Of a stretch of 64,000 nt of DNA, positions 1 to 8,109 are shown piece after piece. The stretch is from Chromobacterium phragmitis (GTDB taxonomy: Bacteria; Pseudomonadota; Gammaproteobacteria; Burkholderiales; Chromobacteriaceae). The notes beneath the pieces were generated by a model. That model was not told where the DNA came from. It did no database searches and worked only from the letters and a program-made list of their open reading frames with translations. The position numbers and the translations under genes were made by a program. Position 1 is the first letter of the stretch. The number at the start of each line of letters is the position of its first letter. The stretch spans positions 2,852,001 to 2,916,000 of the forward strand of contig NZ_CP029495.1 in the NCBI RefSeq assembly GCF_003325475.1, written 5' to 3'.

Positions 1-1034
1 CCGCGAAGGTTGGCGCTGGTCATCACCAGCAGCAGCGGCTGCGGTTGTTTCAGCCAGCCGGCGCCGGCCGGCCGGCCGGCGGCTTCGTGGAACAGCAGGT
101 AATGCAGCGGGGTGTAGGGCAGCATCGCGCCCAGCCAGGCCACATCCGGCGCCACGCCGGCCAGCGCCTTGTCGCAGGCGGCGGTCTTGGGCAGCAGCGC
201 GATGGGGCGCTGGGCCGAGTTCAACAGCCGCAGCGACAGTTCGTCCGGCTCAGCCAGGCCGGCCAGCGAGACGGCGTTGGCGGCCATCACCGCCAGCGGC
301 TTTTCCTCGCGGGCCTTGCGCTGGCGCAGCCGGGCCACGGCGCCGGCGTCGCGGGCGTCGCAGGCCAGGTGATAGCCGCCCAGGCCCTTGATGGCGACGA
401 TCTCGCCGCGCCGCAGCCGCTTCAGCGTTTCGGCGATGGCATCGCCGGCGACAAGGCCCGCCGCGTCTCGCAGCGAGAGCCTTGGGCCGCAATGCGCGCA
501 GGCGTTGGGTTCGGCATGGAAGCGGCGGTGCCGCGGGTCGCGGTATTCGGCCAGGCAGGCGGGGCACTGCGGAAACACGGCCATGCTGGTTTGGGCGCGG
601 TCGTAGGGCAGGCGGTTGACCAGGGTGTAGCGCGGCCCGCAATCGGTGCAGTTGATGAAAGGGTAGCGGTAGCGCCGGTCGGCGGGGTCGAACAGTTCGG
701 CCAGGCAGGCGTCGCAGACGCAGCTGTCGGCGCCGATGGCGGCGCGGTTGCCGCCGGCGGCGCTGTCCAGGATGGCGAAGCCGGCGTCTTCTTCCCGCTC
801 GGGCCGCGGCTGGCGCAGTACTTGGTCGATGCGCGCCAGCGGCGGCTTTTCGGCCAGCAGGCGGCTGGCGAAGCCGTCCAGCTGGGCGCGGCCGCCTTGC
901 AGCTCCAGCGTGACGCCGTCGCCGTCGTTGCGTATCCAGCCGGACAAGGCGAGCTCGTCCGCCAGCCGGTAGGCGAAGGGGCGGAAGCCAACCCCCTGCA
1001 CGATGCCTCTCACCGTCAACTGTTCGCGCGCCAT
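1..1034 (-). CDS. hypF: Carbamoyltransferase HypF, N-terminal part (runs off left edge)
   Basis: The reading frame is open from an ATG at 1032-1034 to the window edge (344 codons), so only the N-terminal half of this roughly 750-residue family is present. Visible in order are an acylphosphatase domain with the motif GIVQGVGFRPF at residues 10-20, four CxxC zinc-finger pairs between about residues 105 and 185, and the start of a YrdC-like domain. HypF makes the thiocarbamate on HypE that becomes the cyanide ligands of NiFe hydrogenase. The start lies 2 bases after the hypB stop, so the two genes are very likely co-transcribed. hypC, hypD, hypE and hydrogenase genes are expected to the left, outside the window. 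Confidence 0.93.
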   Translation of the reverse strand, partial: MAREQLTVRGIVQGVGFRPFAYRLADELALSGWIRNDGDGVTLELQGGRAQLDGFASRLLAEKPPLARIDQVLRQPRPEREEDAGFAILDSAAGGNRAAIGADSCVCDACLAELFDPADRRYRYPFINCTDCGPRYTLVNRLPYDRAQTSMAVFPQCPACLAEYRDPRHRRFHAEPNACAHCGPRLSLRDAAGLVAGDAIAETLKRLRRGEIVAIKGLGGYHLACDARDAGAVARLRQRKAREEKPLAVMAANAVSLAGLAEPDELSLRLLNSAQRPIALLPKTAACDKALAGVAPDVAWLGAMLPYTPLHYLLFHEAAGRPAGAGWLKQPQPLLLVMTSANLR

Positions 1035-1036
1035 GG

Positions 1037-1852
1037 TCAACCTCCTTCGCCGCAACCGGCCGCCAGCCAGTTCAGCCATTCGTCGCAGCCTTCGCCGGTT
1101 TTGACCGACAGCCGGATCACCGGCAGGCCGGGGCGAACCCGGCGCGCCATGCGGATGGCGGCGGCGATGTCGAAGTCCAGATGGGGCAGCAGGTCGGTCT
1201 TGCTGATGATCAACAGGTCGGCCGCGCGGAACATGTCCGGATATTTGAGCGGCTTGTCCTCGCCCTCGGTCACCGACAGGATGGCCACCTTGTGCGCCTC
1301 TCCCAGATCGAAGGCGGCGGGGCACACCAGGTTGCCCACGTTCTCGATCAGCAGCAGGCCGCCGTTCGGCATGGCCCGGTCGCGCTCCAGCCGCGCCAGC
1401 GCCTGGGCCACCATGCGGGCGTCCAGATGGCAGCCCTTGCCGGTGTTGATCTGCACCGCCGGCGCGCCGGCGGCGCGGATGCGTTCGGCGTCGTTGGCGG
1501 TTTGCTGGTCGCCTTCCACCACCGCCACCGGCTTGCGCCCGGCCCAGCGGCCAATGGTGTCCACCAGCAGGCTGGTTTTGCCGGAGCCGGGGCTGGACAC
1601 CAGATTGAGCGCGAAGACGCCGCGTTCGGCCAGCAGCCTGCGATTGCGCGCGGCGCGGGCGTTGTTGTCGGCGAGGATGTCCTGCTCGATGGCGACGATG
1701 CGTTCGGCCGGGGTGTCCGGCGCGTGCGCGGCGTCCAGCGGGCCATGGCGCTGGCCGGCCAGCCGGTAGCCGCTTCCGGGCGCGCCATGGCCATGGCCGC
1801 GCTTGCCGTTGATGCTGACTTGTCCGTGGCCGCAGCCGCAGGTTGTGCACAT
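1037..1852 (-). CDS. hypB: Hydrogenase nickel-incorporation GTPase HypB
   Basis: This 271-residue product begins MCTTCGCGHG, carrying the N-terminal CxxCGC high-affinity nickel site of E. coli-type HypB. A short His/Gly-rich stretch follows, then the G domain with P-loop SSPGSGKTSL, a switch region with EGDQQTANDAERI, and the guanine-specificity sequence SKTDLL. HypB delivers nickel to the hydrogenase large subunit together with HypA. The internal ATG at 1850-1852 was chosen because the Cys motif must be N-terminal. The same frame stays open further upstream only as a shadow of hypA. It lies between hypA and hypF in one operon. Confidence 0.95.
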   Translation of the reverse strand: MCTTCGCGHGQVSINGKRGHGHGAPGSGYRLAGQRHGPLDAAHAPDTPAERIVAIEQDILADNNARAARNRRLLAERGVFALNLVSSPGSGKTSLLVDTIGRWAGRKPVAVVEGDQQTANDAERIRAAGAPAVQINTGKGCHLDARMVAQALARLERDRAMPNGGLLLIENVGNLVCPAAFDLGEAHKVAILSVTEGEDKPLKYPDMFRAADLLIISKTDLLPHLDFDIAAAIRMARRVRPGLPVIRLSVKTGEGCDEWLNWLAAGCGEGG

Positions 1853-1863
1853 GGTGTTTCCTC

Positions 1864-2205
1864 CTAGCGGATTCCGATATCGACCACCCTCATCTCGTCG
1901 CCGCCTTCCAGCGCCAGGTTTTCGCCGCCGCAGCGCGGGCAACGGGCCGGGAGGGAGGCGATTTCGGCGCGCTGCCCGCAGTCGCCGCAATGGGCCTGGG
2001 CGGGGCGGCGCTCGGCCTGGAATTCGGCGTCGGCCGCCAGGGTGTCCCGCGCCGCCAGCTGGCAGCAGTAGAGCAGGGTGTCTGTCTCCGCATGGGCTAG
2101 CAAACCCAGTGCCAGGCGGACGCGGGTGACGCGGCGGGCGCCGGCGCGGCGCGCGGCGGCCTCGGCGATGGCGACCACGCTTTCCGCAAGTGTCAGTTCG
2201 TGCAC
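1864..2205 (-). CDS. hypA: Hydrogenase nickel-incorporation protein HypA
   Basis: The 113-residue product starts at a GTG and begins VHELTLAES, matching the family's invariant N-terminal Met-His-Glu, where the His binds nickel. Two CxxC pairs (CGDC and CPRC) form the structural zinc site in the C-terminal half. The GTG start is supported by an AGGAG ribosome site 8 bases upstream; a longer frame exists but would bury the nickel His. HypA works with HypB in nickel insertion. It is the first gene of the leftward hypA-hypB-hypF unit and is divergent from hydN. Confidence 0.94.
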   Translation of the reverse strand: MHELTLAESVVAIAEAAARRAGARRVTRVRLALGLLAHAETDTLLYCCQLAARDTLAADAEFQAERRPAQAHCGDCGQRAEIASLPARCPRCGGENLALEGGDEMRVVDIGIR

Positions 2206-2282
2206 GGTTTTTTTCTCCTGGCCGGCCCGCGCCTCGATGCGGGCGATGCGGCGGCTTGGCGGCGGGCGACGGTGTCGAGGCG

Positions 2283-2361
2283 TCGTCACTTCTGACGATG
2301 CGCGGCTGGGCGGTTGCGGCGTTCGACACCGGCGTCAAGCCGGATTTCTGTTTCGAAACAG
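2283..2361 (+). promoter_or_regulatory. Two palindromes upstream of the hydN promoter (candidate activator sites)
   Basis: Two symmetric sequences lie between hypA and hydN. TCGTCA-N4-TGACGA occupies 2283-2298, and a perfect 14-base palindrome, CTGTTTCGAAACAG, occupies 2348-2361. They sit roughly 50-130 bases upstream of the transcription start predicted from the sigma-54-like promoter at 2385-2400, where enhancer-binding activators such as FhlA usually bind. The assignment as activator sites is inference; only the symmetry and position are seen. Confidence 0.4.
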
Positions 2362-2384
2362 GACATTGCGCGGAAGCGGGCGGC

Positions 2385-2400
2385 TGGCATGGCTTATGCA
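2385..2400 (+). promoter_or_regulatory. Sigma-54-type -24/-12 promoter for hydN-fdhF-moaA-hupE
   Basis: TGGCATGGCTTATGCA has the required GG-N10-GC spacing and matches the consensus TGGCACG-N4-TTGCA at all but two informative positions. Initiation would fall near 2411, leaving about 60 bases before the hydN ATG. E. coli hydN-hypF is also sigma-54/FhlA controlled, which supports the reading. Confidence 0.6.
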
Positions 2401-2472
2401 AGGCATGAACGCGAGTTTTCGCAAAGCTTGCAATCGACGTTCGGGCGGCTGCCGCCGCTTGAGGAGGCTGAA

Positions 2473-3009
2473 ATGAATCGGTTCATCATCGCTGAACCCC
2501 AAAACTGCATCGGCTGCCGCACCTGCGAAGTGGCGTGCGCGCTGGCCCATCCGCTGAGCCCTGGCGATCCATTGTCGCCGGACAACTTCCATCCCCGGCT
2601 GACGGTGATCAAGAGCGCGCGAATCAGCACGCCGGTGTTGTGCCGGCAGTGCGACGACGCGCCCTGTCTGAACGCCTGTCCCAACGCCGCCATCGTCTAC
2701 GCCGGCGACAGTGTGCAGGTGCTGCAGGAGCGCTGCGTGGGCTGCAAGACCTGCATGGTGGCCTGTCCTTACGGCGCGATGCAGGTGGTGACGGTGAGGC
2801 AGCGGCCGGAGCCGGGCGGCTTCGCCACGCGCCAGCTCAAGGCCAAGGCTTTGAAGTGCGACTTGTGCGTAGGGAAGACCGGCGGGCCGGCATGCATCGC
2901 CACCTGTCCCACCAACGCGCTGCGCATGGTGGAGCCGCAGGCGCTGGAGGCCGCCATGAAGAAACGCCGGGAGCAGGCCGCGCTGGACACGCCGGCGCTA
3001 TCGCTCTGA
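2473..3009 (+). CDS. hydN: HydN-like 4Fe-4S ferredoxin subunit
   Basis: The 178-residue protein contains four ferredoxin cysteine clusters: CIGCRTCEVAC near residue 12, CRQCDDAPCLNAC near residue 58, CVGCKTCMVAC near residue 85 and CDLC...CIATC near residues 129-145. This is the pattern of HydN/HycB-type electron-transfer proteins (E. coli HydN is 175 residues). The ATG at 2473 has GAGGAGG 6-7 bases upstream. It stands 30 bases ahead of fdhF and probably carries electrons from formate dehydrogenase toward a hydrogenase or another acceptor. The acceptor is not in the window. Confidence 0.9.
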   Translation: MNRFIIAEPQNCIGCRTCEVACALAHPLSPGDPLSPDNFHPRLTVIKSARISTPVLCRQCDDAPCLNACPNAAIVYAGDSVQVLQERCVGCKTCMVACPYGAMQVVTVRQRPEPGGFATRQLKAKALKCDLCVGKTGGPACIATCPTNALRMVEPQALEAAMKKRREQAALDTPALSL

Positions 3010-3039
3010 ATCGAACGCAACGCGCAAAAGGACAGGAAA

Positions 3040-5187
3040 ATGGAGAAGGTGATTTCGGTTTGCCCGTACTGCGGTTCGGGCTGCAAGCTCAATCTCTTGG
3101 TGGAAAACGGCAAGATCGTCGGCGCGGAAGGCGCGGACGGCGTGACCAACCAGGGCGAGCTGTGTTTGAAGGGCTATTACGGCTGGGACTTCCTCAACGA
3201 CACCAAGCTGCTGACGCCGCGTTTGCGCCATCCGATGATACGCCGCCGGCGCGGCGGCGAGTTCGAGCGCGTCGGCTGGGACGAGGCGGTGGCCTTCGTG
3301 GCCGGCCGGCTTAGTCAGATCAAGGGCGAGCATGGTCCGGACGCCATCATGTTCACCGGCTCCTCGCGCGGCACCGGCAACGAGTCCAACTACATCGCGC
3401 AGAAGTTCGCCCGCGCGGTGATCGGCACCAACAACATCGATTGCTGCGCCCGGGTCTGCCACGGGCCGTCGGTGTCCGGGCTGATGGCCACGCTGGGCAA
3501 CGGCGCGATGAGCAACTCGATCTGCGAGATCGAGGACACCGACTGCATTCTGGTGTTCGGCTACAACGCGGCCGATTCCCACCCCATCGTCGCCCGCCGC
3601 ATTCTCAAGGCCAAGCAAAAGGGCGCCAAGATCATCGTCTGCGACCCGCGCTACATCGAAACCGCGCGCGTGGCCGACTTGCATCTGCAATTGAAGAACG
3701 GCTCCAATATGGCGCTGGTCAACGCCTTCGCCCATGTGCTGATCAGCGAAGGCTTGTACAAGGCGGATTTCGTCGCCGAGCACGCCGAAGGCTTCGAGGA
3801 ATACAAGGCCGCCGTCGCCAAGTACACGCCGGAATACGCGGCCGAGATCACCGGCCTGCCGGCCGAACTGATCCGCCAGGCCATCCGGATGTATGCCGCC
3901 GCGCCCAGCGCCACCATCCTGTGGGGCATGGGCGTGACCCAGTGGGGCCAGGCGGTGGACGTGGTCAAGGGCTTGTCCAGCCTCGCCACCCTCACCGGCA
4001 ACCTGGGGCGGCCCCATGTCGGCGTCGGCCCGGTGCGCGGCCAGAACAATGTCCAGGGCGCTTGCGACATGGGCGCGCTGCCGAACACGCTGCCGGGTTA
4101 TTACGACGTCAGCGACGCCGAGGCGCGCGCGCGCTTCGCTGAGGCTTGGGGCGTGGACAGCCTGCCGGCGGAGAAGGGCTGCAGCATCACCGAGGTGGCG
4201 CATCGCATCGAGGCCGGCTCGCTGAAGGCGTATTACATCTTCGGCGAAGACCCGCTGCAGACCGAGCCCGATCTGGGCATGATGCGCCGCGCTTTCGAGA
4301 AGCTGGACCTGATCGTGGTGCAGGACATCTTCATGACCAAGACGGCGATGGCGGCCGACGTGATCCTGCCCGCCACCTCCTGGGGCGAGCACGAAAACGT
4401 GTTCTCCAGCGCCGACCGCGGCTTTCAGCGCTGCTACAAGGCGATAGCGCCTCCGGCCGACGTCAAGGACGATTGGGAAATCTACAGCCTGATCGCCACG
4501 GCCATGGGCTATCCCATGCATTACGACAACGCCCAGCAGATTTGGGACGAGCTGCGCGGCCTGTGCCATCTCTACACCGGCGCCAGCTACGACAAGATGG
4601 CCGGCCTCGGCTATGTGCAATGGCCGTGTCCCAGCGAAGACCATCCCGGCACGCCGTGGCTGTACGAGGGCCGCCGGTTCGACACGCCCAGCGGCAAGGC
4701 CAGGCTGTTCGCCGCCGAGTGGCGGCCGCCGCTGGAAACGGTGGACGCTGAATATCCGCTGGGCCTGTGCACGGTGCGCGAGGTGGGCCACTACTCCTGC
4801 CGCTCGATGACCGGCAATTGCGCGGCCTTGCAAACGCTGGCCGACGAGCCGGGCTTTGTGCAGATCCACCCGAATGACGCCAAGAAGTTCGGCATCGCTG
4901 ACCAAGCGCTGGTGTGGGTGGCCTCGCGCCGCGGCAAGGTGATCACCCGAGCCAACCATAATCCGCGCGTCAACGCTGGCGCGGTCTACATGACCTACCA
5001 GTGGTGGATAGGCGCCTGCAACGAGCTGACGGTGGACCACCTGGACCCGATCTCCAAAACGCCGGAGCTGAAATACTGCACGGTGCGGCTGGAACCCATC
5101 GCCGACCAGGCCTGGGCGGAAAACCACGCGCGCGGCGTTTACGCGCGGCTGAAGGCGGACCTGCGCAAGGCCGCGCTGGCGGAGTAG
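3040..5187 (+). CDS. fdhF: Formate dehydrogenase H-type catalytic subunit, cysteine variant
   Basis: The 715-residue molybdopterin oxidoreductase has an N-terminal 4Fe-4S site (C8, C11, C15, C42) followed by the conserved Lys44. The catalytic motif RVCHGPSVSGL places Cys at residue 140, exactly where E. coli FdhF has selenocysteine. The length equals the E. coli enzyme (715), and a C-terminal molybdopterin-dinucleotide-binding domain is present. It oxidises formate to CO2, passing electrons to the neighbouring HydN. Because the codon is TGC, no selenocysteine machinery is needed. Three bases separate it from moaA, linking cofactor supply to the enzyme. Confidence 0.94.
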   Translation: MEKVISVCPYCGSGCKLNLLVENGKIVGAEGADGVTNQGELCLKGYYGWDFLNDTKLLTPRLRHPMIRRRRGGEFERVGWDEAVAFVAGRLSQIKGEHGPDAIMFTGSSRGTGNESNYIAQKFARAVIGTNNIDCCARVCHGPSVSGLMATLGNGAMSNSICEIEDTDCILVFGYNAADSHPIVARRILKAKQKGAKIIVCDPRYIETARVADLHLQLKNGSNMALVNAFAHVLISEGLYKADFVAEHAEGFEEYKAAVAKYTPEYAAEITGLPAELIRQAIRMYAAAPSATILWGMGVTQWGQAVDVVKGLSSLATLTGNLGRPHVGVGPVRGQNNVQGACDMGALPNTLPGYYDVSDAEARARFAEAWGVDSLPAEKGCSITEVAHRIEAGSLKAYYIFGEDPLQTEPDLGMMRRAFEKLDLIVVQDIFMTKTAMAADVILPATSWGEHENVFSSADRGFQRCYKAIAPPADVKDDWEIYSLIATAMGYPMHYDNAQQIWDELRGLCHLYTGASYDKMAGLGYVQWPCPSEDHPGTPWLYEGRRFDTPSGKARLFAAEWRPPLETVDAEYPLGLCTVREVGHYSCRSMTGNCAALQTLADEPGFVQIHPNDAKKFGIADQALVWVASRRGKVITRANHNPRVNAGAVYMTYQWWIGACNELTVDHLDPISKTPELKYCTVRLEPIADQAWAENHARGVYARLKADLRKAALAE

Positions 5188-5190
5188 GGC

Positions 5191-6177
5191 ATGGACAAGC
5201 CGCCGCTGATCGACCGCCACGGCAGGCGCATCGCCTATCTGCGGCTGTCGGTGACCGACCGCTGCGATCTGCGCTGCCGCTATTGCCGGCCGGCGGGCGG
5301 CGGGTCTTACGCCGAGCGGGCGGATTGGCTGAGTTTCGCCGAAATCCGCCGTCTGGTGGGCCTGTTCGCCGCCATGGGCGTGGGCCGGGTGCGGCTGACC
5401 GGCGGCGAGCCGCTGCTGCGCGCCGGCATCGTCGATCTGGTGGGCGAGCTGGCCGCCGCGCCCGGCGTGCGCGACCTGTCGCTATCCACCAACGCCACCC
5501 GGCTGGCCCGGCACGCCGCCGCGCTGAAGGCGGCCGGCCTGGGCCGGGTCAATGTCAGCCTGGATTCGCTCAGGCGCGAATGCGTGAGCGCCTTGTGCGG
5601 GCGGGACTGCCTGGACGCCACCCTGGCCGGGCTGATGGCGGCCAAGACGGCGGGGCTCGCGCCGATCAAGCTGAACATGGTGGCGCTGCAAGGCGTCAAC
5701 GACGGCGAGATCGAGTCGATGGCGGCATTTTGCTTCGTGCACGGCTTCATCCTGCGCCTGATCGAGGCGATGCCGATGGGCGAGGCCGGCCGCGCCGCCG
5801 CCTACCTGCCGTTGGACGGCGCGCGGGACCGGCTGGTCCGCCGCTTTCACCTGCGGCCGTGCGCCAGCGAGCTGGGCGGCGGGCCGGCGCGATATTGGCA
5901 GACGGCGGACGGGCATGGGCAGGTGGGGTTCATCACGCCCATCTCCCAACACTTTTGCGCCAGTTGCAACCGGGTGCGGCTGGCGGTGGACGGCGCGCTG
6001 TACCTGTGCCTGGGGCAGGAGAACAAGCTGGAATTGCGCCCGCTGCTGCGCGGCGGGGCCGACGATGGCGAGCTGGAGGACGCCATCCGGCGCGCGGTGG
6101 ACGGCAAGCCCTGGGGCCATGATTTTGGCGCGCCGGGCGGCGCCGTTGTACGATTCATGTCGCATACCGGCGGCTAA
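5191..6177 (+). CDS. moaA: GTP 3',8-cyclase MoaA (molybdenum cofactor biosynthesis)
   Basis: The 328-residue radical-SAM protein has the CxxxCxxC cluster at C25, C29 and C32, a GGEPLL motif, and a second cluster of cysteines near the C-terminus (FCASCNRVR followed by a third Cys). It ends in the conserved Gly-Gly tail needed for MoaA activity. It converts GTP to the cyclic intermediate that MoaC processes to cPMP. No moaC is visible here, and placement directly behind fdhF suggests a dedicated extra copy supporting this molybdoenzyme. That last point is inference. Confidence 0.94.
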   Translation: MDKPPLIDRHGRRIAYLRLSVTDRCDLRCRYCRPAGGGSYAERADWLSFAEIRRLVGLFAAMGVGRVRLTGGEPLLRAGIVDLVGELAAAPGVRDLSLSTNATRLARHAAALKAAGLGRVNVSLDSLRRECVSALCGRDCLDATLAGLMAAKTAGLAPIKLNMVALQGVNDGEIESMAAFCFVHGFILRLIEAMPMGEAGRAAAYLPLDGARDRLVRRFHLRPCASELGGGPARYWQTADGHGQVGFITPISQHFCASCNRVRLAVDGALYLCLGQENKLELRPLLRGGADDGELEDAIRRAVDGKPWGHDFGAPGGAVVRFMSHTGG

Positions 6178-6212
6178 GCCGGATTTCTGGATTGAACCAT
6201 GAGGAAAACAAG

Positions 6213-6800
6213 ATGAAGACACGCACCTGGATATCGCTGCCCTTGCTGGCGCTGTTGCCGGGCCTGGCCATGGCGCATATCGGCAGCGACGCCGGCATTC
6301 ACCATGGCTCTGCCTTTTTCATCGGCTTCGTCCACCCGTTCACCGGGATGGACCACTTCGCCGCCATGCTGGCGGTGGGCGTCTGGAGCGTGCTGGCCAC
6401 CCGCCAAGTGTGGGCGATGCCGTTCGCCTTCGCCGGACTGTTGCTGGCAGGCGGGTTGATAGGCTTTACCGGCGCGGCGGTGCCGGCGGTGGAGCCGATG
6501 ATCGCCGCTTCCTTGCTGGTGTTGGGCCTCCTGGTGTGCGCCCGGGTGAAGATGGCGCTGCCCTGGGGCATGGCGGTGGTGGGGCTGTTCGCCGTGTTCC
6601 ACGGCATCGCCCACGGCGGCGAGTTGCCGGCAGGCCAGGCCGCCGCCGCCCTGTCCGGCATGGTGCTGGGCACCATGATCCTGCACGTCGCCGGCATGGG
6701 CATCGGCGCTTTTTTCAAGCAACGCAGCGCCTGGTACGCGCGGGCGTTGGGCGGCGGCATCGCCGTGCTGGGCGTCGGATATCTGGCCGGCGTGCTGTGA
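6213..6800 (+). CDS. hupE: HupE/UreJ-family nickel permease-like membrane protein
   Basis: The 195-residue protein has a cleavable signal-like N-terminus (to about residue 21, ending AMA) followed by about six hydrophobic segments. It carries the family motif HPFTGMDH near residue 41 and a second His pair (FHGIAHGGE). HupE/UreJ proteins are secondary nickel (or cobalt) transporters. The ATG at 6213 has GAGG upstream; a TTG seven codons earlier is less likely. As the last gene behind hydN-fdhF-moaA, it probably provides nickel for the hydrogenase matured by the divergent hyp genes. Confidence 0.88.
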   Translation: MKTRTWISLPLLALLPGLAMAHIGSDAGIHHGSAFFIGFVHPFTGMDHFAAMLAVGVWSVLATRQVWAMPFAFAGLLLAGGLIGFTGAAVPAVEPMIAASLLVLGLLVCARVKMALPWGMAVVGLFAVFHGIAHGGELPAGQAAAALSGMVLGTMILHVAGMGIGAFFKQRSAWYARALGGGIAVLGVGYLAGVL

Positions 6801-6859
6801 CGCGCGGCGCGTGAAACCGCGATTCCGGCCCTGCGTCGGCGCGCGGAATAGAGAAATGG

Positions 6860-6886
6860 ATCGGAAGCCAGGCTTCCGATTTTTTA
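6860..6886 (+). terminator. Rho-independent terminator after hupE
   Basis: A 9-base stem (ATCGGAAGC / GCTTCCGAT) with a 3-base loop is followed directly by TTTTTA. It closes the hydN-hupE transcription unit. Confidence 0.8.
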
Positions 6887-7358
6887 TGCTATTCGATAAT
6901 TATGCGCCGGCGTGAAACGGCCTGGCAGGCGGCATCGAAATGAGTACCGGCATGGAATGTTGTCTATTGTTTTTTAATGACTTTATCCATTTCGGCCACT
7001 TGGGGAAAGCTGCGGCTGGGAGCCGTTTCGGTGTGGCGCGACAGATTTTACAGAGAGTACATTAGAATCAAAAAAATAGATAAATTTCGATTTTTATTTC
7101 GCAATATCAAGATTATTATGGATTTTTTGAATATTAGATTGTTTGCATGTTGATTTGGTCGATGTTATAGTATTTTCCAGTTCTTCGGCGCTTCGCGCGC
7201 CGCTCAATCTCGGGCTTGCGCCCGTTCCCGCGTTTTACGCGCCTCGTATCCGGCTCGGCCGGATGTCCTGAAAATCTACTGGCAGCTCTCTGGTTGTCGC
7301 GATCATTACAGCGGATCGCCGACGGTTTCATCGTCGCTATCCGCCAAGGAGGACGCAG
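6887..7358. other. AT-rich intergenic region upstream of the osmolyte importer
   Basis: No gene is seen. Bases about 7030-7180 are markedly more AT-rich than the surroundings and contain runs of A and T, as expected for a regulated promoter zone. A possible promoter is listed separately. Confidence 0.6.
7143..7171 (+). promoter_or_regulatory. Possible sigma-70-type promoter of the ABC importer
   Basis: TTGCAT, 17 bases, TATAGT. The -10 box is good and the -35 box weak. The predicted start near 7178 would leave a leader of about 180 bases before the first gene. Confidence 0.35.
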
Positions 7359-8072
7359 ATGCACAAAAGAGCGTTTGGCAAGCGCAGCATGATCTGGCTG
7401 ATCCCGGCCGCCCTGGCGGCGGGACTGTATTACGGCCTTGGCCCGGCCGTGTGGGCGGAATACCGCGAAGACCTGCTCTATCTGGGCGGGCGGCATCTTT
7501 ATCTGGTCGGCGTGTCGATGGCGCTGGCGCTGGCGGTGGGCTTGCCCAGCGGCATCCTGCTGAGCCGGCCGGGGCTGCGGCGCAGCGCCGAATCCTGGAT
7601 GCAGATCTTCAATATCGGCAACACCCTGCCGCCGATGGCGGTGCTGGCGCTGGCCATGGTGGCGCTGGGCATCGGCGACGCGCCGGCCGTCGCGGCCCTG
7701 TTCCTGGCGTCCTTGCTGCCCATTGTGCGCAACGTCTACGCCGGCCTGGCCGGCTTGCCGCCGGCCATGCTGGAGGCCGCCGACGCCATCGGCATGACGC
7801 CGCGCCAGCGGCTGTGGCGGGTGGAGCTGCCCAATGCCTTGCCGGTGATCCTGTCCGGCGTGCGCGTGGCGCTGGCGTTGAACGTCGGCACCGCGCCGCT
7901 GGCCTTCCTGATCGGCGCCAGCAGCTACGGCGAGCTGATCTTTCCCGGCATCTACCTCAACAACCATACCGCCCTGTTGCTGGGCGCCGGCGGCACCGCG
8001 CTGATCGCGCTGGCGCTGGACCAGATGGTGGCGGCCCTGGGCCGCGCGGCCGCCGCGCGCGGCATGGCCTGA
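7359..8072 (+). CDS. Glycine betaine/choline-type ABC transporter permease
   Basis: The 237-residue inner-membrane protein has about six hydrophobic segments and the permease EAA-type loop (EAADAIGMTPRQRLWRVELP). It belongs to the OpuC/OsmU (YehW/YehY) permease family. AAGGAGG lies 7 bases before the ATG. It is the first of four consecutive genes (permease, binding protein, permease, ATPase), and together they form a complete compatible-solute importer. The real substrate (glycine betaine, choline, carnitine or a related compound) cannot be read from sequence. Confidence 0.88.
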   Translation: MHKRAFGKRSMIWLIPAALAAGLYYGLGPAVWAEYREDLLYLGGRHLYLVGVSMALALAVGLPSGILLSRPGLRRSAESWMQIFNIGNTLPPMAVLALAMVALGIGDAPAVAALFLASLLPIVRNVYAGLAGLPPAMLEAADAIGMTPRQRLWRVELPNALPVILSGVRVALALNVGTAPLAFLIGASSYGELIFPGIYLNNHTALLLGAGGTALIALALDQMVAALGRAAAARGMA

Positions 8073-8109
8073 GGCGCCAGCTCGCGACGCGGGCTCGCAT
8101 GGAGAAATT

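Noticed and set aside
45..1769. Long rightward open frame (574 codons) across the hypF/hypB region
   Set aside because: It is antisense to hypF and hypB, whose family motifs are complete. The predicted product is Gln/Arg/Gly-rich with no motif, typical of GC-rich shadow frames.
3440..3475. Selenocysteine insertion in fdhF
   Set aside because: The catalytic codon is TGC, not TGA, so no recoding is needed.
2998..5220. 740-codon leftward open frame opposite fdhF
   Set aside because: Exact antisense of fdhF. Composition (His, Gln, Arg, Val rich) reflects codon-bias mirroring, with no start signal.
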